Notes: generated by a model not told the origin, from the letters alone. 64,000 nt of DNA from Citromicrobium sp. (GCA_002729695.1 PBYQ01000036.1:112276-176275); one strand, 5' to 3'. Numbered from the stretch's first letter, positions 16,573 to 26,666 are shown. Numbers and translations: made by a program.

Positions 16573-19500
16573 CTATTCGGCCGGCAGCAGGGTCGGGCGC
16601 GCGTCACCGGCGCGGGGCGAGCCCCGCAGCGATGCGATCCGGTCGCCCAGCGCGCGGCAAACGACGTAGAAGGTGGGGGTGAAGACGAGCCCGAAGCCGG
16701 TCACGCCGAGCATGCCGAAGCACACCGCTGTTCCCAGCGCCTGCCGCAGCTCCGCACCAGCGCCCGTGGCGATGACGAGCGGGACCGAGCCGAGGATGAA
16801 GGCGAAGCTGGTCATCAGGATCGGGCGGAGGCGGGTGCGCGCGGCTTCGATTGCGGCATCGACCGGCGAACGGCCATGCAGCGCCTCGCCCTGTCGGGCG
16901 AATTCGACGATCAGGATCGCGTTCTTCGCGGAGAGGGCGATCAGCACGACGAGGCCGATCTGGGTGAGGACGTTGTTGTCCATCCCCATCACGTTCACCC
17001 CGATCATCGCTGCCAGCAGGCACATCGGCACGATCAGGATGATCGCCAACGGCATGATCAGGCTCTCGTACTGCGCCGCCAGCACCAGGAAGACGAGCAG
17101 CACGGCCAGCCCGAAGACATAGATCGCGGTGTTGCCGGTGCTGGCCTGCTGGAAGGCGATGCCGGTCCACTCGGTGGAATAGCCCTGCGGCACGGTTTCC
17201 GCCGCGACCTTCTCCATCGTCACCAGCGACTGGCCGGTCGAACTCGTCGGCGCGGTGTCGCCGTCGATCGCCACTGCGGGCGCGAGGTTATAACGGCTGA
17301 CGCGGTACGGGCCGGTGGTGTCGGTCACGGTTGCAACCGATCCCAGCGGCACCATCGCCCCGTTGCCGGACCGGGCATACAGATTGCCGATATCGCTGAC
17401 GTCGTCGCGATAGCTCGCATCCGCCTGCGCGGTGACGCGATAGGTCCGCCCCAGCAGGTTGAAGTCGTTGATGAAGGCGCTGCCCAGATAGACCGACAGC
17501 GTTTCGAAGATGTCGCTCGGCGCGACGCCCAGCATCTGTGCCTTGTCGCGATCAATGTCGGTCTTCACGCGCGGCGTGCCGGTATCGAAGAAGGTGTAGA
17601 CTCCGGCGAGCCCTTCCTGCTGGTTGGCCTTGGCGATCACGGCGTTCGCGACATCCTGCATCTGGCGGTAGCCCTGTCCGGAATCGTCCTTCAGCATCAT
17701 GCGGAAGCCGCCGGCGGAGCCGATCCCCTGGATGACGGGCGGCTTGACGATCATCAGGCGCGCTTCGTTGATATCGGCGGTGGCGGCCTGCGCCTTGGCG
17801 ATCAGCTCGTCGATCGACTGCCCGTTGCCCTCACGGTGATGAAAATCGTCTAACACCCAGTAGGCGGCGGCAGAGCTGGCGGACTGGGTCTGCGTGGTCC
17901 CGTCGAAGCCCGACAGCATGACCGTGCCCTTGATGCCCTCGATCGGCAGCACACGCTCGGCAACCTTCTTCATCACCGCATCTGTGCGGGTCGTCGACGA
18001 TCCCGGAGGAAGCTGGATGACCGAGACGAAATATCCCTGATCCTGCTGCGGTACGAAGCCGGTGGGGGTCATCGCCAGCGCGAACCCGGTGAGGCCGATC
18101 AGCGCGCCATAGGCGAGCATCATGCGGCGCGGCATGGCGACCAGCCGGCTTGTCAGGCCTGCATACCAGTCGCTGAAACGCTCGAACCCGGCGTTGAACT
18201 TGTCGCCTGCGCGCTCGATCGCCCTTCGCCAGCGCGGCGCGTCTTCAGGCAGGTGCTCGTGCGGCCTGAGCAGCAGCGCGGAGAGCGCCGGCGACAGTGT
18301 GAGCGAGACGAACAGCGAGATGATCGTCGCGGCGGAAATCGTGACCGCGAACTGCTTGTAGAACTCGCCCGAGAGGCCGCCCATGAAAAGGGTCGGCACG
18401 AACACCGCGCACAGCACCAGCACGATCGCGATCAAAGCGCTGCCGACCTCGTCCATCGATCGACGTGCGGCTTCGAGCGGGCTGTAGCCCGCCTCCAGAT
18501 TGCGCTCGACATTCTCGACCACCACGATCGCGTCGTCGACCACGATCCCGATTGCGAGCACCAGTCCGAACAGCGAGAGGTTGTTGAGCGAATAGCCCAG
18601 CATCGCCAGCACGGCGAAGGTGCCGACCAGCGAGATCGGGATAGCGAGCACGGGGATGATCGAGGCGCGCGCCTTTTGCAGGAAGACGATGATCACCAGC
18701 ACCACCAGCACCACCGCTTCGAGCAGGGTGTGGAGCACCGCGTCGATGCTCTCGGCGATGAATTCGGTCGGGTTGTAGACGATCCGGTATTCGAGGCCCT
18801 GCGGGAATTCCGCCGACAGCTCATCCATCGTCGCCTTCACGCCTTCCGCCGCGGCGAGCGCGTTGGAACCGGGCTTCTGGAAGACCGGCAGGATCACCGA
18901 ATCACTGTCGTTGAGATAGGCGGAGGTGGCGTAGTCCGCCGCGCCGATCTCTACCCGGGCGACGTCGTTGACCCGGACCTGCCGCCCCTGGTCGTCGGTG
19001 CGGATCACCACCTCGCCGAACTGGTCCGGGCTGGTGAAGCGGCCTTGCGTCTCGACATTGAGCTGGAAGGCCGAGTCCGGACTCGGCTGCTGGCCGAGCG
19101 TACCCGCGGCGACCTGCACGTTCTGCGCCCTCAGCGCGCGGACGATATCGCTGCCCGTCAACCCCAGCGCGGCGGCGCGGCCGGGATCGATCCACACGCG
19201 CATCGCCAGTTCGCGCTGGCCGAACATCTGGACGTCGCCGACCCCTTCGAGCCGCGCGATACGGTCCTTGATCCGGGTCTGCGCGTAATTCGAGATATAT
19301 TCGCGATCGAGCGAACCGTCGGGCGAGATCAGGTTGACCACCATCAGGAAGTCGGGCGTGGTCTTGCGGGTGACGATCCCGAGCCGCTGGACCTGTTCGG
19401 GAAGGCGCGCCTCGGCAATTGCGACGCGGTTCTGCACCAGCACCTGCGCTTCGTCGAGATCGGTGCCGGGCGCGAAGGTCACGGTGATGGTCATCCGCCC

Positions 19501-19761
19501 GTCGCCGGTGGATTCGCTCGACTGGTAGAGCATGCCGTCGACGCCGTTGATCTCCTGCTCGATCGGGTTGGCGACCGTGTCGGCCACCGTTTCGGCGGAG
19601 GCCCCGGGATATACGGCGGTGACGGTCACCGTCGGCGGGACGATGTCGGGATACTGGCTGATCGGCAGGAAGAAGTAGGAGATCGCACCCACCAGCGTCA
19701 CCAGAACGGCGAGGACGGCGGCAAAGATCGGGCGATCGATGAAGAAGCGGGAAATTTTCAT
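16573..19761 (-). CDS. RND efflux pump, inner-membrane proton antiporter (AcrB/HAE1 family)
   Basis: A 1062-residue HAE1-type RND transporter that exports hydrophobic drugs with proton uptake. MKISRFFIDRPIFAAVLA is the canonical start. The proton-relay aspartate pair lies in GIVVDDAIVVVENVER. Other typical segments are PISQYPDIVPP, the duplicated periplasmic porter domains, and the second half beginning near MLAYGALIGLTGFALAMTPTGFVPQQDQG. Twelve helices are expected. It lies between the adaptor (61 bp upstream) and the OprM-like channel, forming a complete pump operon. Drug specificity cannot be read from sequence. Confidence 0.96.
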   Translation of the reverse strand: MKISRFFIDRPIFAAVLAVLVTLVGAISYFFLPISQYPDIVPPTVTVTAVYPGASAETVADTVANPIEQEINGVDGMLYQSSESTGDGRMTITVTFAPGTDLDEAQVLVQNRVAIAEARLPEQVQRLGIVTRKTTPDFLMVVNLISPDGSLDREYISNYAQTRIKDRIARLEGVGDVQMFGQRELAMRVWIDPGRAAALGLTGSDIVRALRAQNVQVAAGTLGQQPSPDSAFQLNVETQGRFTSPDQFGEVVIRTDDQGRQVRVNDVARVEIGAADYATSAYLNDSDSVILPVFQKPGSNALAAAEGVKATMDELSAEFPQGLEYRIVYNPTEFIAESIDAVLHTLLEAVVLVVLVIIVFLQKARASIIPVLAIPISLVGTFAVLAMLGYSLNNLSLFGLVLAIGIVVDDAIVVVENVERNLEAGYSPLEAARRSMDEVGSALIAIVLVLCAVFVPTLFMGGLSGEFYKQFAVTISAATIISLFVSLTLSPALSALLLRPHEHLPEDAPRWRRAIERAGDKFNAGFERFSDWYAGLTSRLVAMPRRMMLAYGALIGLTGFALAMTPTGFVPQQDQGYFVSVIQLPPGSSTTRTDAVMKKVAERVLPIEGIKGTVMLSGFDGTTQTQSASSAAAYWVLDDFHHREGNGQSIDELIAKAQAATADINEARLMIVKPPVIQGIGSAGGFRMMLKDDSGQGYRQMQDVANAVIAKANQQEGLAGVYTFFDTGTPRVKTDIDRDKAQMLGVAPSDIFETLSVYLGSAFINDFNLLGRTYRVTAQADASYRDDVSDIGNLYARSGNGAMVPLGSVATVTDTTGPYRVSRYNLAPAVAIDGDTAPTSSTGQSLVTMEKVAAETVPQGYSTEWTGIAFQQASTGNTAIYVFGLAVLLVFLVLAAQYESLIMPLAIILIVPMCLLAAMIGVNVMGMDNNVLTQIGLVVLIALSAKNAILIVEFARQGEALHGRSPVDAAIEAARTRLRPILMTSFAFILGSVPLVIATGAGAELRQALGTAVCFGMLGVTGFGLVFTPTFYVVCRALGDRIASLRGSPRAGDARPTLLPAE

Positions 19762-19822
19762 GGACGCACTCCGGGCGTAAACTGGGGCGTGGCGCTTTGG
19801 CGTGATGGGGCGCGAAGGGGGC

Positions 19823-21151
19823 TTAGCTGGCGAGGCTGGCCGAGGCTGCGGGGGTCGACGCGGGCGCCTCGGGCGTCTTGTCGCTGCCCGGTGCGGAGGC
19901 CGCGATCCGGCCTCTCTGGGCGCTGACCTTCTGCCCCGGCATTGCCATCTGGGTGCCCTTGATGATCACCCGGTCGGTGGGCTTGAGCCCCTTCTCGATC
20001 ACGCGAAGATTGCCGACCAGCGGGCCGAGCTCCACCGCGCGGGTTGCGACCGTTCCGTCCTTGCCGACAACCAGCAGCAGCTTGCGCGTCTGGTCGGTGG
20101 TGACGGCAGTATCGGGGACCAGCAGAGCCTGTCGCGTGCCACCGGTCGCCAGCCGCATCCGCCCGAACAGGCCCGGCGCAAGGAAGCCTTCGCCATTGCG
20201 GACCACGGCCCGCGCGCGGATGGTACCAGAGTCGCTGTCGAGACCGTTATCGGTGAAGTCGAGCGTGCCGTGCCAGCGATAGTCGCTCTCGTCCTGCAGG
20301 CTGATTTCGACCGGGGTGCCCTTGTCGAGCCCTTCGCGGCGCGCCTTCAGAAACAGCGCTTCGGAGCCTGAGAATTCGAAATAGACCGGGTCGACCGCGT
20401 TGATCGTGGTCAGCAGCGTGGCCGCGCTCCCTCCGCCGCCCGAGACCAGATTGCCCGCATCGATCCGGCGATCGGAAATCCGGCCCGATATCGGCGCGCG
20501 CACGGTAGTGAATCCTACGTCTAGGGCGCGCGCTGAAACTCGTGCCCGCGCTGCCGCCAGTATTGCGGCATTGTTGCGGACCTCGGCTTGCAGGCGGTCG
20601 ATCTCGGTTCCGGCGATCGCGTCCTCGGTAATGAGGCGCTGCGCGCGCGCCAGATTGTCGCGCGACAGGGCGAGCGCACTCTCGGCGCGGGCCACTTCTG
20701 CCTGAGCCTCGGCCAGCGCAGCGCGGTAGGTCCGCGAGTCGATGGTGAAGAGCGGGGCGCCCTTGCGGACGAACTGGCCATCGGTGAAGTGGATGCGTGT
20801 GATCGCACCGGAAACCTGCGGGCGCACTTCGACGCTGTTGCTGGCCTGAAAGCGACCGACGAATTCATCCCACTCGGTGATTTCCTTCTGCAGCGGCGGG
20901 GCAACCGTCACCACGGGCGGCGCTGGTGCGGCGGTCGCAGCGGGCTCGCTGCCCAGCAGCCACCACGCGCCGACGAGCGCGAAGAGCGCCGCCAGCGCGA
21001 GCCAGAGGCGCCTGGGCCGCTGTAGGGCGGTGCCCTTCTCGGATACTGTGGTTTCCTCGGCACTGCCATCGTCGAGAAGTTCTGAAGCCTGCTGATCGCG
21101 GCGCTCTTCTGCGGCTTCGGCTGCGTTGCGATCGAATGGTGTGTCGAACAT
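19823..21151 (-). CDS. RND efflux periplasmic adaptor (membrane fusion protein)
   Basis: A 442-residue adaptor linking the pump to the outer-membrane channel. ATG 21151 (MFDTPFDRN) gives a cytosolic tail of about 48 residues, one anchor helix (LWLALAALFALVGAWWLL), then the lipoyl-like half (SNSVEVRPQVSGAI), an alpha-hairpin coil, the second lipoyl half, and the beta-barrel and membrane-proximal domains (ILAP-type TVRAPISGRISDRRID). An anchor helix replaces the lipoprotein signal of AcrA-type adaptors. A Ser/Ala/Pro-rich C-terminal tail ends the protein. First gene of the pump operon; operator-like sites lie upstream at 21293-21351. Confidence 0.92.
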   Translation of the reverse strand: MFDTPFDRNAAEAAEERRDQQASELLDDGSAEETTVSEKGTALQRPRRLWLALAALFALVGAWWLLGSEPAATAAPAPPVVTVAPPLQKEITEWDEFVGRFQASNSVEVRPQVSGAITRIHFTDGQFVRKGAPLFTIDSRTYRAALAEAQAEVARAESALALSRDNLARAQRLITEDAIAGTEIDRLQAEVRNNAAILAAARARVSARALDVGFTTVRAPISGRISDRRIDAGNLVSGGGGSAATLLTTINAVDPVYFEFSGSEALFLKARREGLDKGTPVEISLQDESDYRWHGTLDFTDNGLDSDSGTIRARAVVRNGEGFLAPGLFGRMRLATGGTRQALLVPDTAVTTDQTRKLLLVVGKDGTVATRAVELGPLVGNLRVIEKGLKPTDRVIIKGTQMAMPGQKVSAQRGRIAASAPGSDKTPEAPASTPAASASLAS

Positions 21152-21292
21152 GGGATACCCTGACCTTAATCGAGACAAGCGTGCCCGCCTCCAAAAGCAC
21201 CGGCTTTCGAAGCAAAACGCGCATAATTCGGATGAGCCGGACACACGCAGGGCCCAGCCACCACGCAGCAATGGCTTGCCGCGCAGCTATCT

Positions 21293-21351
21293 GTACCGAT
21301 AAGTATGTAATCTCAGGTTCAGGTCAAGCGGAAATTGTGTACCGCTCGGTA
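21293..21351 (-). promoter_or_regulatory. Putative operator/promoter region of the efflux operon
   Basis: Two related motifs lie upstream of the adaptor gene: TGTACCGATAAGTATGTA (21293-21310) and GTACCGCTCGGTA (21339-21351), the latter a perfect TACCG-ct-CGGTA palindrome. Both share TGTACCG. They lie between the TetR gene and the pump genes it most likely represses. Confidence 0.4.
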
Positions 21352-21377
21352 ATTTTTTCTGCGAGTGCGAAGAGTCC

Positions 21378-21977
21378 TCAGCGAGATGGCCAGGAAAGTA
21401 GCGCAGATTCAGCGACTTCCAAAAGCTCTGACCGGCTGGCACCCGATTGTGCCTGAACCGAAATCCCCTGCATCAGAGCGAGCAGATAGCGCGTGATTGC
21501 GGTCGCGCTGGTCGGCACGGCGAATTCCCCCGCATCGATCGCGCGCTGCATCCGGTCGACGATGAGCTGTTTGGCAGACTCGGCGCGCGCATTGACGTCG
21601 TCGCGGATCGACGGCTCGACGCTCTGACAGCCGACCATCGAGATCACGCCCATGCAGCCGCGGCACTCCCCGCCGGTCGCGACATCGACCGATCCGAGCA
21701 ACAGCGTTTCGGCTACGGCGCGCGCGGTCGGTGCCTCAACGGCTTCGCCGATATAGGCTAGCTTGTCCTTCTCGTAGAGATCGAGCGCCCGGCGAAAGAG
21801 CGTCTCCTTATTTCCGAAAGCGGCATAGAGGCTCGGGCGGGTGATACCCATTGCGTCGGTCAGATCGGTCAGCGAGGTGCCTTCGTACCCCTTCTGCCAG
21901 AACAGGCGCAGCGCTTCGGCGAGCGCGACGTCGGTATCGAATTCGCGGGGGCGACCTCTCGTGGCAAGCTTTTCCAT
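21378..21977 (-). CDS. TetR/AcrR-family regulator of the adjacent efflux operon
   Basis: A 199-residue repressor. The N-terminal helix-turn-helix (about residues 18-62) shows ALRLFWQKGYEGTSLTDLTDAMGITRPSLYAAFGNKETLF, split here only by normal family variation. The C-terminal domain has GGECRGCMGV, the cysteine segment common in the TetR_C-type group that includes ComR-like regulators. It sits just upstream of, and in the same direction as, the pump operon, so ligand-released repression of efflux is likely. A 14-bp palindrome covers its own start codon (21976-21989), which points to autoregulation. Confidence 0.9.
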   Translation of the reverse strand: MEKLATRGRPREFDTDVALAEALRLFWQKGYEGTSLTDLTDAMGITRPSLYAAFGNKETLFRRALDLYEKDKLAYIGEAVEAPTARAVAETLLLGSVDVATGGECRGCMGVISMVGCQSVEPSIRDDVNARAESAKQLIVDRMQRAIDAGEFAVPTSATAITRYLLALMQGISVQAQSGASRSELLEVAESALLSWPSR

Positions 21978-21989
21978 ACCTATAGGTAT
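21976..21989. promoter_or_regulatory. Perfect 14-bp palindrome overlapping the tetR start codon
   Basis: ATACCTATAGGTAT is fully self-complementary and overlaps the ATG of the regulator gene (start codon at 21975-21977, minus strand). Length and position are typical of a TetR-family autoregulatory operator. Confidence 0.55.
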
Positions 21990-22092
21990 AGAACTTTCCG
22001 TGAGCGATTCAATGGATTCGATAAGGCCGTGAACCCGCGATCCTCCTTCGCACCCTAAGACACGCCAGGCGTTTTCCTACCCCCGCGCCCGG

Positions 22093-22130
22093 TGCTAGCG
22101 TCGCTGGCCCGCTCTTTCACATCGTGATCC
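22093..22130 (-). repeat. Three-copy intergenic element, copy B
   Basis: The minus strand carries ACGATGTGAAAGAGCGG, then after nine bases GCTAGC. Same arrangement as the copies at 11048-11085 and 37564-37598. It lies 92-129 bases beyond the glnD stop codon, in glnD's direction, and about 115 bases before the tetR start. Confidence 0.5.
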
Positions 22131-22221
22131 GCGACGCCTCTGGGCGCGCTTTTTCAAACGCACTGCGCTGCATGTGCTTCATCAACTTGCATTTCGTGCA
22201 AGCGGAGCATCGCACCGGACC

Positions 22222-24978
22222 TTAGGCAGGCTCCAGTTCGGCCTGCATCTCGTCGCTGGCCGCTTCGATCAGTGCGGCGCGAATGTTTGCGAGGCGGTTC
22301 TCGTCGGTGATCTTGTCGCCGGTCAGGTCGGTGACGTAGAACGTATCGGCAGCGCGCTCGCCGTAGTGGGTTACGTGCGCCGAGCGGATCATCGCGTGCT
22401 GTTCGAACAGCGCGCGCGCCAGCCGGTTGAGCAGCGCGGGGCGATCCCGAGCGCCGACTTCGATCACGGTGAAGCGGTGCGAGGCGTCGTTGTCGAACGC
22501 GACGAAGGGCCGCACGTCGAACGCGCCTGCCCCCCTGCGCGGCAGCGGACGTTTGGCGAGCTTGGGCACCAGTTCTCTCCCGCTGGCGAGAGCCTCGGCA
22601 ATGCTGCGCTCGATCCGTTCGAGCTGGTTGTCTTCGCCGAAGGGGCGGCCGAGCGGGTCCTGCACCAGGAAGTTGTCGATCGCGAAGCCGGTGCGTGTCG
22701 TATGAATCCGCGCGTCGATGATGTTGCCGCCAACGAGATGGATCGCGCCCGCGATCCGCATGAAGATGCCCGGATGGTCGGCGGCAATGACGGTGACGAG
22801 CGTCGCGCCGCGTTCCTCGTCCGCCTCGCAATGGACCGAGAGCGCCTCGCCGAGTTCGCGCGCGACCGAATATTGCACGATGTTGCGCGCGGCGATGTCG
22901 GGCGGTTCGGCAATCCAGTAGGGTGCCGTCAGCAGTTCGCCCAGCTCGTCCATCAGCTCGGCCTTGTCGCCCAGTTCCTCGCGCACTGCCGCCTTTCGCG
23001 CGGCCACGCGTTCCTTGCGCCCGCTGGTGGCGTGGCCCAGTCGAAGCCGCTCGTGAGTCAGGTCGTACAGCTCGCCCAGCAGCTGGCCCTTCCAGCTGTT
23101 CCACGTGCCCGGCCCGACCGCGCGAATATCGACCGAGGTGAGGATGGCGAGCTGGCGCAACCGTTCGAGAGTCTGCACTTCGGCGACGAAATCCTCGACC
23201 GTCTTGGGGTCGGCAAGGTCGCGCTTGAAGGCGGTGTGGCTCATCAGCAGGTGCTGGCGCACCATCCACGCGGCAAGCGCGGTTTCCTCTTCGTCGAGGC
23301 CGAAGCGCGGGCACAGCCTCTCGGCCACTTCGGCGCCTAGCACCGAATGATCGCCCCCACGGCCCTTGGCGATATCGTGCAGCAGGGTAGCGACGAACAG
23401 CGTGCGGCGGCTCTTCAGCCGTTGGATTTCCTTCGTCGCGCGCGGGTGATCTTCCGCCAGCTCACCCTTCTCGATCGCGTTGAGGAAGCCGATCGCGCGG
23501 ATGGTATGCTCGTCCACCGTATAGTGGTGGTACATGTTGAACTGCATCTGCGCATTGACCCGCCCGAAATCGGGCACGAAGCGGCCGAACACGCCTGCCT
23601 CGTTCATCCACCGCAGGACCATTTCGGGATCGTTGCGACCGCATAGAAGATCGAGGAACAGCGCATTGGCGCGCGGGTCGTTGCGCACCTCGTCGTTGAT
23701 CGACCCGCTGTCGCGGTCCGCCTGCCGCATCGTGCGCGGATCGATCTCGAGCTGCTCGCTCTCCGCGATCTGGAAGATCTCGATCAGCCGCACCGGGTCC
23801 TTGCGGAACCAGTCGTCGCCCGGCGCGGCGAGCTTGCCGGCAAAGACGGTGTAGCCACGCAGCGTCCGCGGGCGCGCATTGAAGCCTGCGAAAAACCCGC
23901 GCCGCGCGCGCTTCTTTGCGAACTGGTCTTCCAGCTGGCCGAGAAACACGCCGGTGAGCGAGCCGACGCGCTTCGCCTGCAGGAAATAGTACTGCATGAA
24001 CCGCTCGACCGAACTTTTCCCGCGCCGGTCGGCAAAGCGCATCCGCCGCGCGACTTCCTTTTGCAGATCGAACGTGAGGCGGTCCTCGGCCCGGCCGGTG
24101 ATGTCGTGCAGGTGGCACCGTACGGCGAGCAGGAAGCCTTCGGCCCGGCGAAAGCTGCGATATTCGGCCTTGGTGAACAGCCCTGCGTCCACGAGCTCGG
24201 CCGCATCGCGCACGCGGTGGATATACTTGCCGATCCAGTACAGCGCCTGAAGGTCGCGCAGGCCGCCCTTGCCCTCCTTCACATTGGGTTCGACGACGTA
24301 GCGCGTATCGCCCATCCGCTTGTGCCGGGCATCGCGTTCGCGCTGTTTCTCGACCACGAACTGCCGTTCGGTCCCGTCGACGACCTCGGCATAGAAGCGC
24401 TGCTTGCTCGCTTCGTAGAGCGCCTCGTCACCCCACAGGTATCGACATTCGAGCAGCGAGGTGAGGATCGTGCCGTCTGCCTTCGACATGCTGACGATCT
24501 CGTCCACCGTCCGCACCGAATGGCCGACCGTCAGGCCCAGGTCCCAGAGCAGGTACAGGACCGCCTCGATCAGGCTGACGGTCCGCTTGTCGTCCGCCCG
24601 CTCGACAATGAATGTCAGGTCGACATCCGAGTGCGGGGCCATTTCCTCGCGCCCGTATCCGCCGGCCGCGACCACCGAGATCGCGCACGCTCTCTTATTG
24701 TCGGGAACGGGGGCAAGCTGGCGCGCGGCGTAGTCGTAGATCAGGCGAATAATCTGATCGAGCAGGAAGCTCTGTCCGCCGCATTGAGCGTGGCCTGCTG
24801 CCGGATGCTCGACCAGGCGTCGCGACAGTTCGGCGCGCCCATCCTTCAGCGCGTCGCGCAGCAGCGCAAGCACTCCATCGCGCGATTCCCCTCCCTCGCC
24901 CGGCAATTCCGCGATTGCCTGGGCGAGCCTGCGCCGGTGGATGATGGCGCGCTGGTTGGAGAGGGGCGGTGCGCTCAA
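22222..24978 (-). CDS. glnD: Bifunctional [protein-PII] uridylyltransferase/uridylyl-removing enzyme
   Basis: A 918-residue nitrogen sensor that uridylylates PII proteins when glutamine is low and removes UMP when it is high. The nucleotidyltransferase domain has GGYGREEMAPHSDVDL (about residues 98-113), with the metal-binding Asp-x-Asp. The HD domain has HYTVDEHT and TLLHDIAKGRGGDH. Two C-terminal ACT domains (glutamine sensing) are visible, around VTVIAADHPGIFMRIAG and VIEVGARDRPALLNRLA. The TTG start overlaps the TGA of the upstream acyl-CoA ligase gene by four bases (24975-24978), implying coupling. Length is normal for the alphaproteobacterial enzyme. Confidence 0.95.
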   Translation of the reverse strand: MSAPPLSNQRAIIHRRRLAQAIAELPGEGGESRDGVLALLRDALKDGRAELSRRLVEHPAAGHAQCGGQSFLLDQIIRLIYDYAARQLAPVPDNKRACAISVVAAGGYGREEMAPHSDVDLTFIVERADDKRTVSLIEAVLYLLWDLGLTVGHSVRTVDEIVSMSKADGTILTSLLECRYLWGDEALYEASKQRFYAEVVDGTERQFVVEKQRERDARHKRMGDTRYVVEPNVKEGKGGLRDLQALYWIGKYIHRVRDAAELVDAGLFTKAEYRSFRRAEGFLLAVRCHLHDITGRAEDRLTFDLQKEVARRMRFADRRGKSSVERFMQYYFLQAKRVGSLTGVFLGQLEDQFAKKRARRGFFAGFNARPRTLRGYTVFAGKLAAPGDDWFRKDPVRLIEIFQIAESEQLEIDPRTMRQADRDSGSINDEVRNDPRANALFLDLLCGRNDPEMVLRWMNEAGVFGRFVPDFGRVNAQMQFNMYHHYTVDEHTIRAIGFLNAIEKGELAEDHPRATKEIQRLKSRRTLFVATLLHDIAKGRGGDHSVLGAEVAERLCPRFGLDEEETALAAWMVRQHLLMSHTAFKRDLADPKTVEDFVAEVQTLERLRQLAILTSVDIRAVGPGTWNSWKGQLLGELYDLTHERLRLGHATSGRKERVAARKAAVREELGDKAELMDELGELLTAPYWIAEPPDIAARNIVQYSVARELGEALSVHCEADEERGATLVTVIAADHPGIFMRIAGAIHLVGGNIIDARIHTTRTGFAIDNFLVQDPLGRPFGEDNQLERIERSIAEALASGRELVPKLAKRPLPRRGAGAFDVRPFVAFDNDASHRFTVIEVGARDRPALLNRLARALFEQHAMIRSAHVTHYGERAADTFYVTDLTGDKITDENRLANIRAALIEAASDEMQAELEPA

Positions 24979-26666
24979 GTGCCGGTGTGGAGCGCCGCGT
25001 ACTTGGTGCGCAGCGTCCTCCGGTCGATCTTCTGCGTGCCGAGGCGCGGCAGCGAATCGGCTTCCTGCCAGATGTGGGCAGGGCGCTTGAACGGCGGCAG
25101 CTTGGTTTCGAGGAACGCGGCCAGCTCAGCCTCGCTCAGGCTGGCACCGTCCTTGGTCTGGTACACCGCGCCGACGATTTCACCGTAGCGATCGTCGGGC
25201 AGGCCGAAGACCGAGCATTCGGCGATCGCGTCGTGCGCATAGATCGCTTCTTCGACCTCGAGGCAGCTGATGTTTTCGCCACCGCGGATGATGATGTCCT
25301 TCTTGCGGTCGACGATGAACAGGTAGCCGTCTTCATCGAGCCGCCCGAGGTCCCCGGTGCGGAAATACATGTCGTCGGTGAAGGCTTCCTTGGTCGCCTC
25401 GCGGTTGTCCCAATAGCCGAGGAAGTTGGCGACTGTGCGGATGCAGATTTCGCCCACCTCGCCATCGGGCAGCTTGTTACCCGCTTCGTCGAGGATTGCC
25501 ATGTCGACCAGCGGGCGGCTGGCCTTGCCGGTGCTGGTCGGCTTGGCGAGGTAGTTCTCGTTGAAGTTGCCGCAGCCGATAGCGTTGGTTTCGGTCAGGC
25601 CATAGCCGAGCAGCGGGAAGCCGCCGGGGAACGCCTTGTGAATCTTTTCCACGTGATCGGTCGGGCGCGGCGCGCCCCCTGCGGCAAAAGAGGTGCAGGT
25701 GGAGGTATCGTATTTCTCGCGATCGGGATGCGTCGCCATCTCGTAGCTCATCAAGGGCACGCCGGTGAAATAGGTGACCTTCTCGGCTTCGATCAGCCGC
25801 AGCGCCTCGCCCGCATCCCACTTCTTCATCAGCACCAGCTTGCGCCCCAGCGCAAAGCTCTGGAGGAACACCGGGACTTCGCCGGTCACGTGGAACAGGG
25901 GTACCGAAACGAGCGCGGTGGGCTGCAGGCTCGGTGCCTCGCCCTTGCCCTGCATATAGGTGAGCGCCATCAGCGATTGCATGACGTAGCTCATCGTCCC
26001 GTGGACCACGCCGCGGTGATCCGAATAGGCGCCCTTGGAGCGCCCGGTCGAACCCGAAGTGTAGAGCAGCGTCGCGTAATCGTCCGGCGTGAGCGTGGGC
26101 AGCGGGGTCGCGGCGGGATCGCCCCACACCGCTTCAAGACCATCGGCGGGGTTGCAATCGTGCCCCAGCGGCAGGATCGTCGCACCGTGAGCGGTGCCTT
26201 CGAGACGTTCGGCCCGCTTGCGGTCTGCCAGCACGAGGCGGCAGCTCACCATCCGAATCGCGTCGGCCATTTCCTCGCCGGTAGAAAAGCCGTTGACCAG
26301 AGCGGCGCATCCGCCTGCCATGGTGATGCCCATGTAGGCGACGATCCAGTTGGCCGAGTTGCGCGCGGCGATACCCACGCGGTCGCCCTTCACCAGCTTG
26401 TGCCGCGACAGCAGCCCTGCCGCCACATGGCGTGCGGCGTCGTAAGCTTCGCCGAAGGTCAGGCGACAGCCCGCGTCCACGAGAAATTCGCTGTCCCGAT
26501 GCTCGTTGCAATAATGCGCGAAATAGTGCGCCAGGCTGGGCGGGGCGTTCTTGAACGCCGGCATGGTCACGCCATGGCGTACAAACGGCACGGTTTCTGC
26601 CGGGCCGCCGGGTGCGACCAGCTTGTCCATGATGGCATCCAGCGTATTGTCGAGCTCGGTCGGCAT
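24975..26666 (-). CDS. AMP-dependent acyl-CoA synthetase (fatty-acid--CoA ligase type)
   Basis: A 563-residue adenylate-forming enzyme that activates a carboxylic acid with ATP and joins it to CoA. Motifs: P-loop-like LYTSGSTGRSKGAYSDH (A3), GYGLTETNAI (A5), YFRTGDLGRLDEDGYLFIVDRKKDII (A7-A8) and a C-terminal lysine in FKRPAHIW. ATG 26666 is preceded by AGAGGAA; a longer frame upstream lacks a ribosome site. The chain-length preference cannot be judged. Its stop overlaps the glnD start. Confidence 0.9.
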   Translation of the reverse strand: MPTELDNTLDAIMDKLVAPGGPAETVPFVRHGVTMPAFKNAPPSLAHYFAHYCNEHRDSEFLVDAGCRLTFGEAYDAARHVAAGLLSRHKLVKGDRVGIAARNSANWIVAYMGITMAGGCAALVNGFSTGEEMADAIRMVSCRLVLADRKRAERLEGTAHGATILPLGHDCNPADGLEAVWGDPAATPLPTLTPDDYATLLYTSGSTGRSKGAYSDHRGVVHGTMSYVMQSLMALTYMQGKGEAPSLQPTALVSVPLFHVTGEVPVFLQSFALGRKLVLMKKWDAGEALRLIEAEKVTYFTGVPLMSYEMATHPDREKYDTSTCTSFAAGGAPRPTDHVEKIHKAFPGGFPLLGYGLTETNAIGCGNFNENYLAKPTSTGKASRPLVDMAILDEAGNKLPDGEVGEICIRTVANFLGYWDNREATKEAFTDDMYFRTGDLGRLDEDGYLFIVDRKKDIIIRGGENISCLEVEEAIYAHDAIAECSVFGLPDDRYGEIVGAVYQTKDGASLSEAELAAFLETKLPPFKRPAHIWQEADSLPRLGTQKIDRRTLRTKYAALHTGT

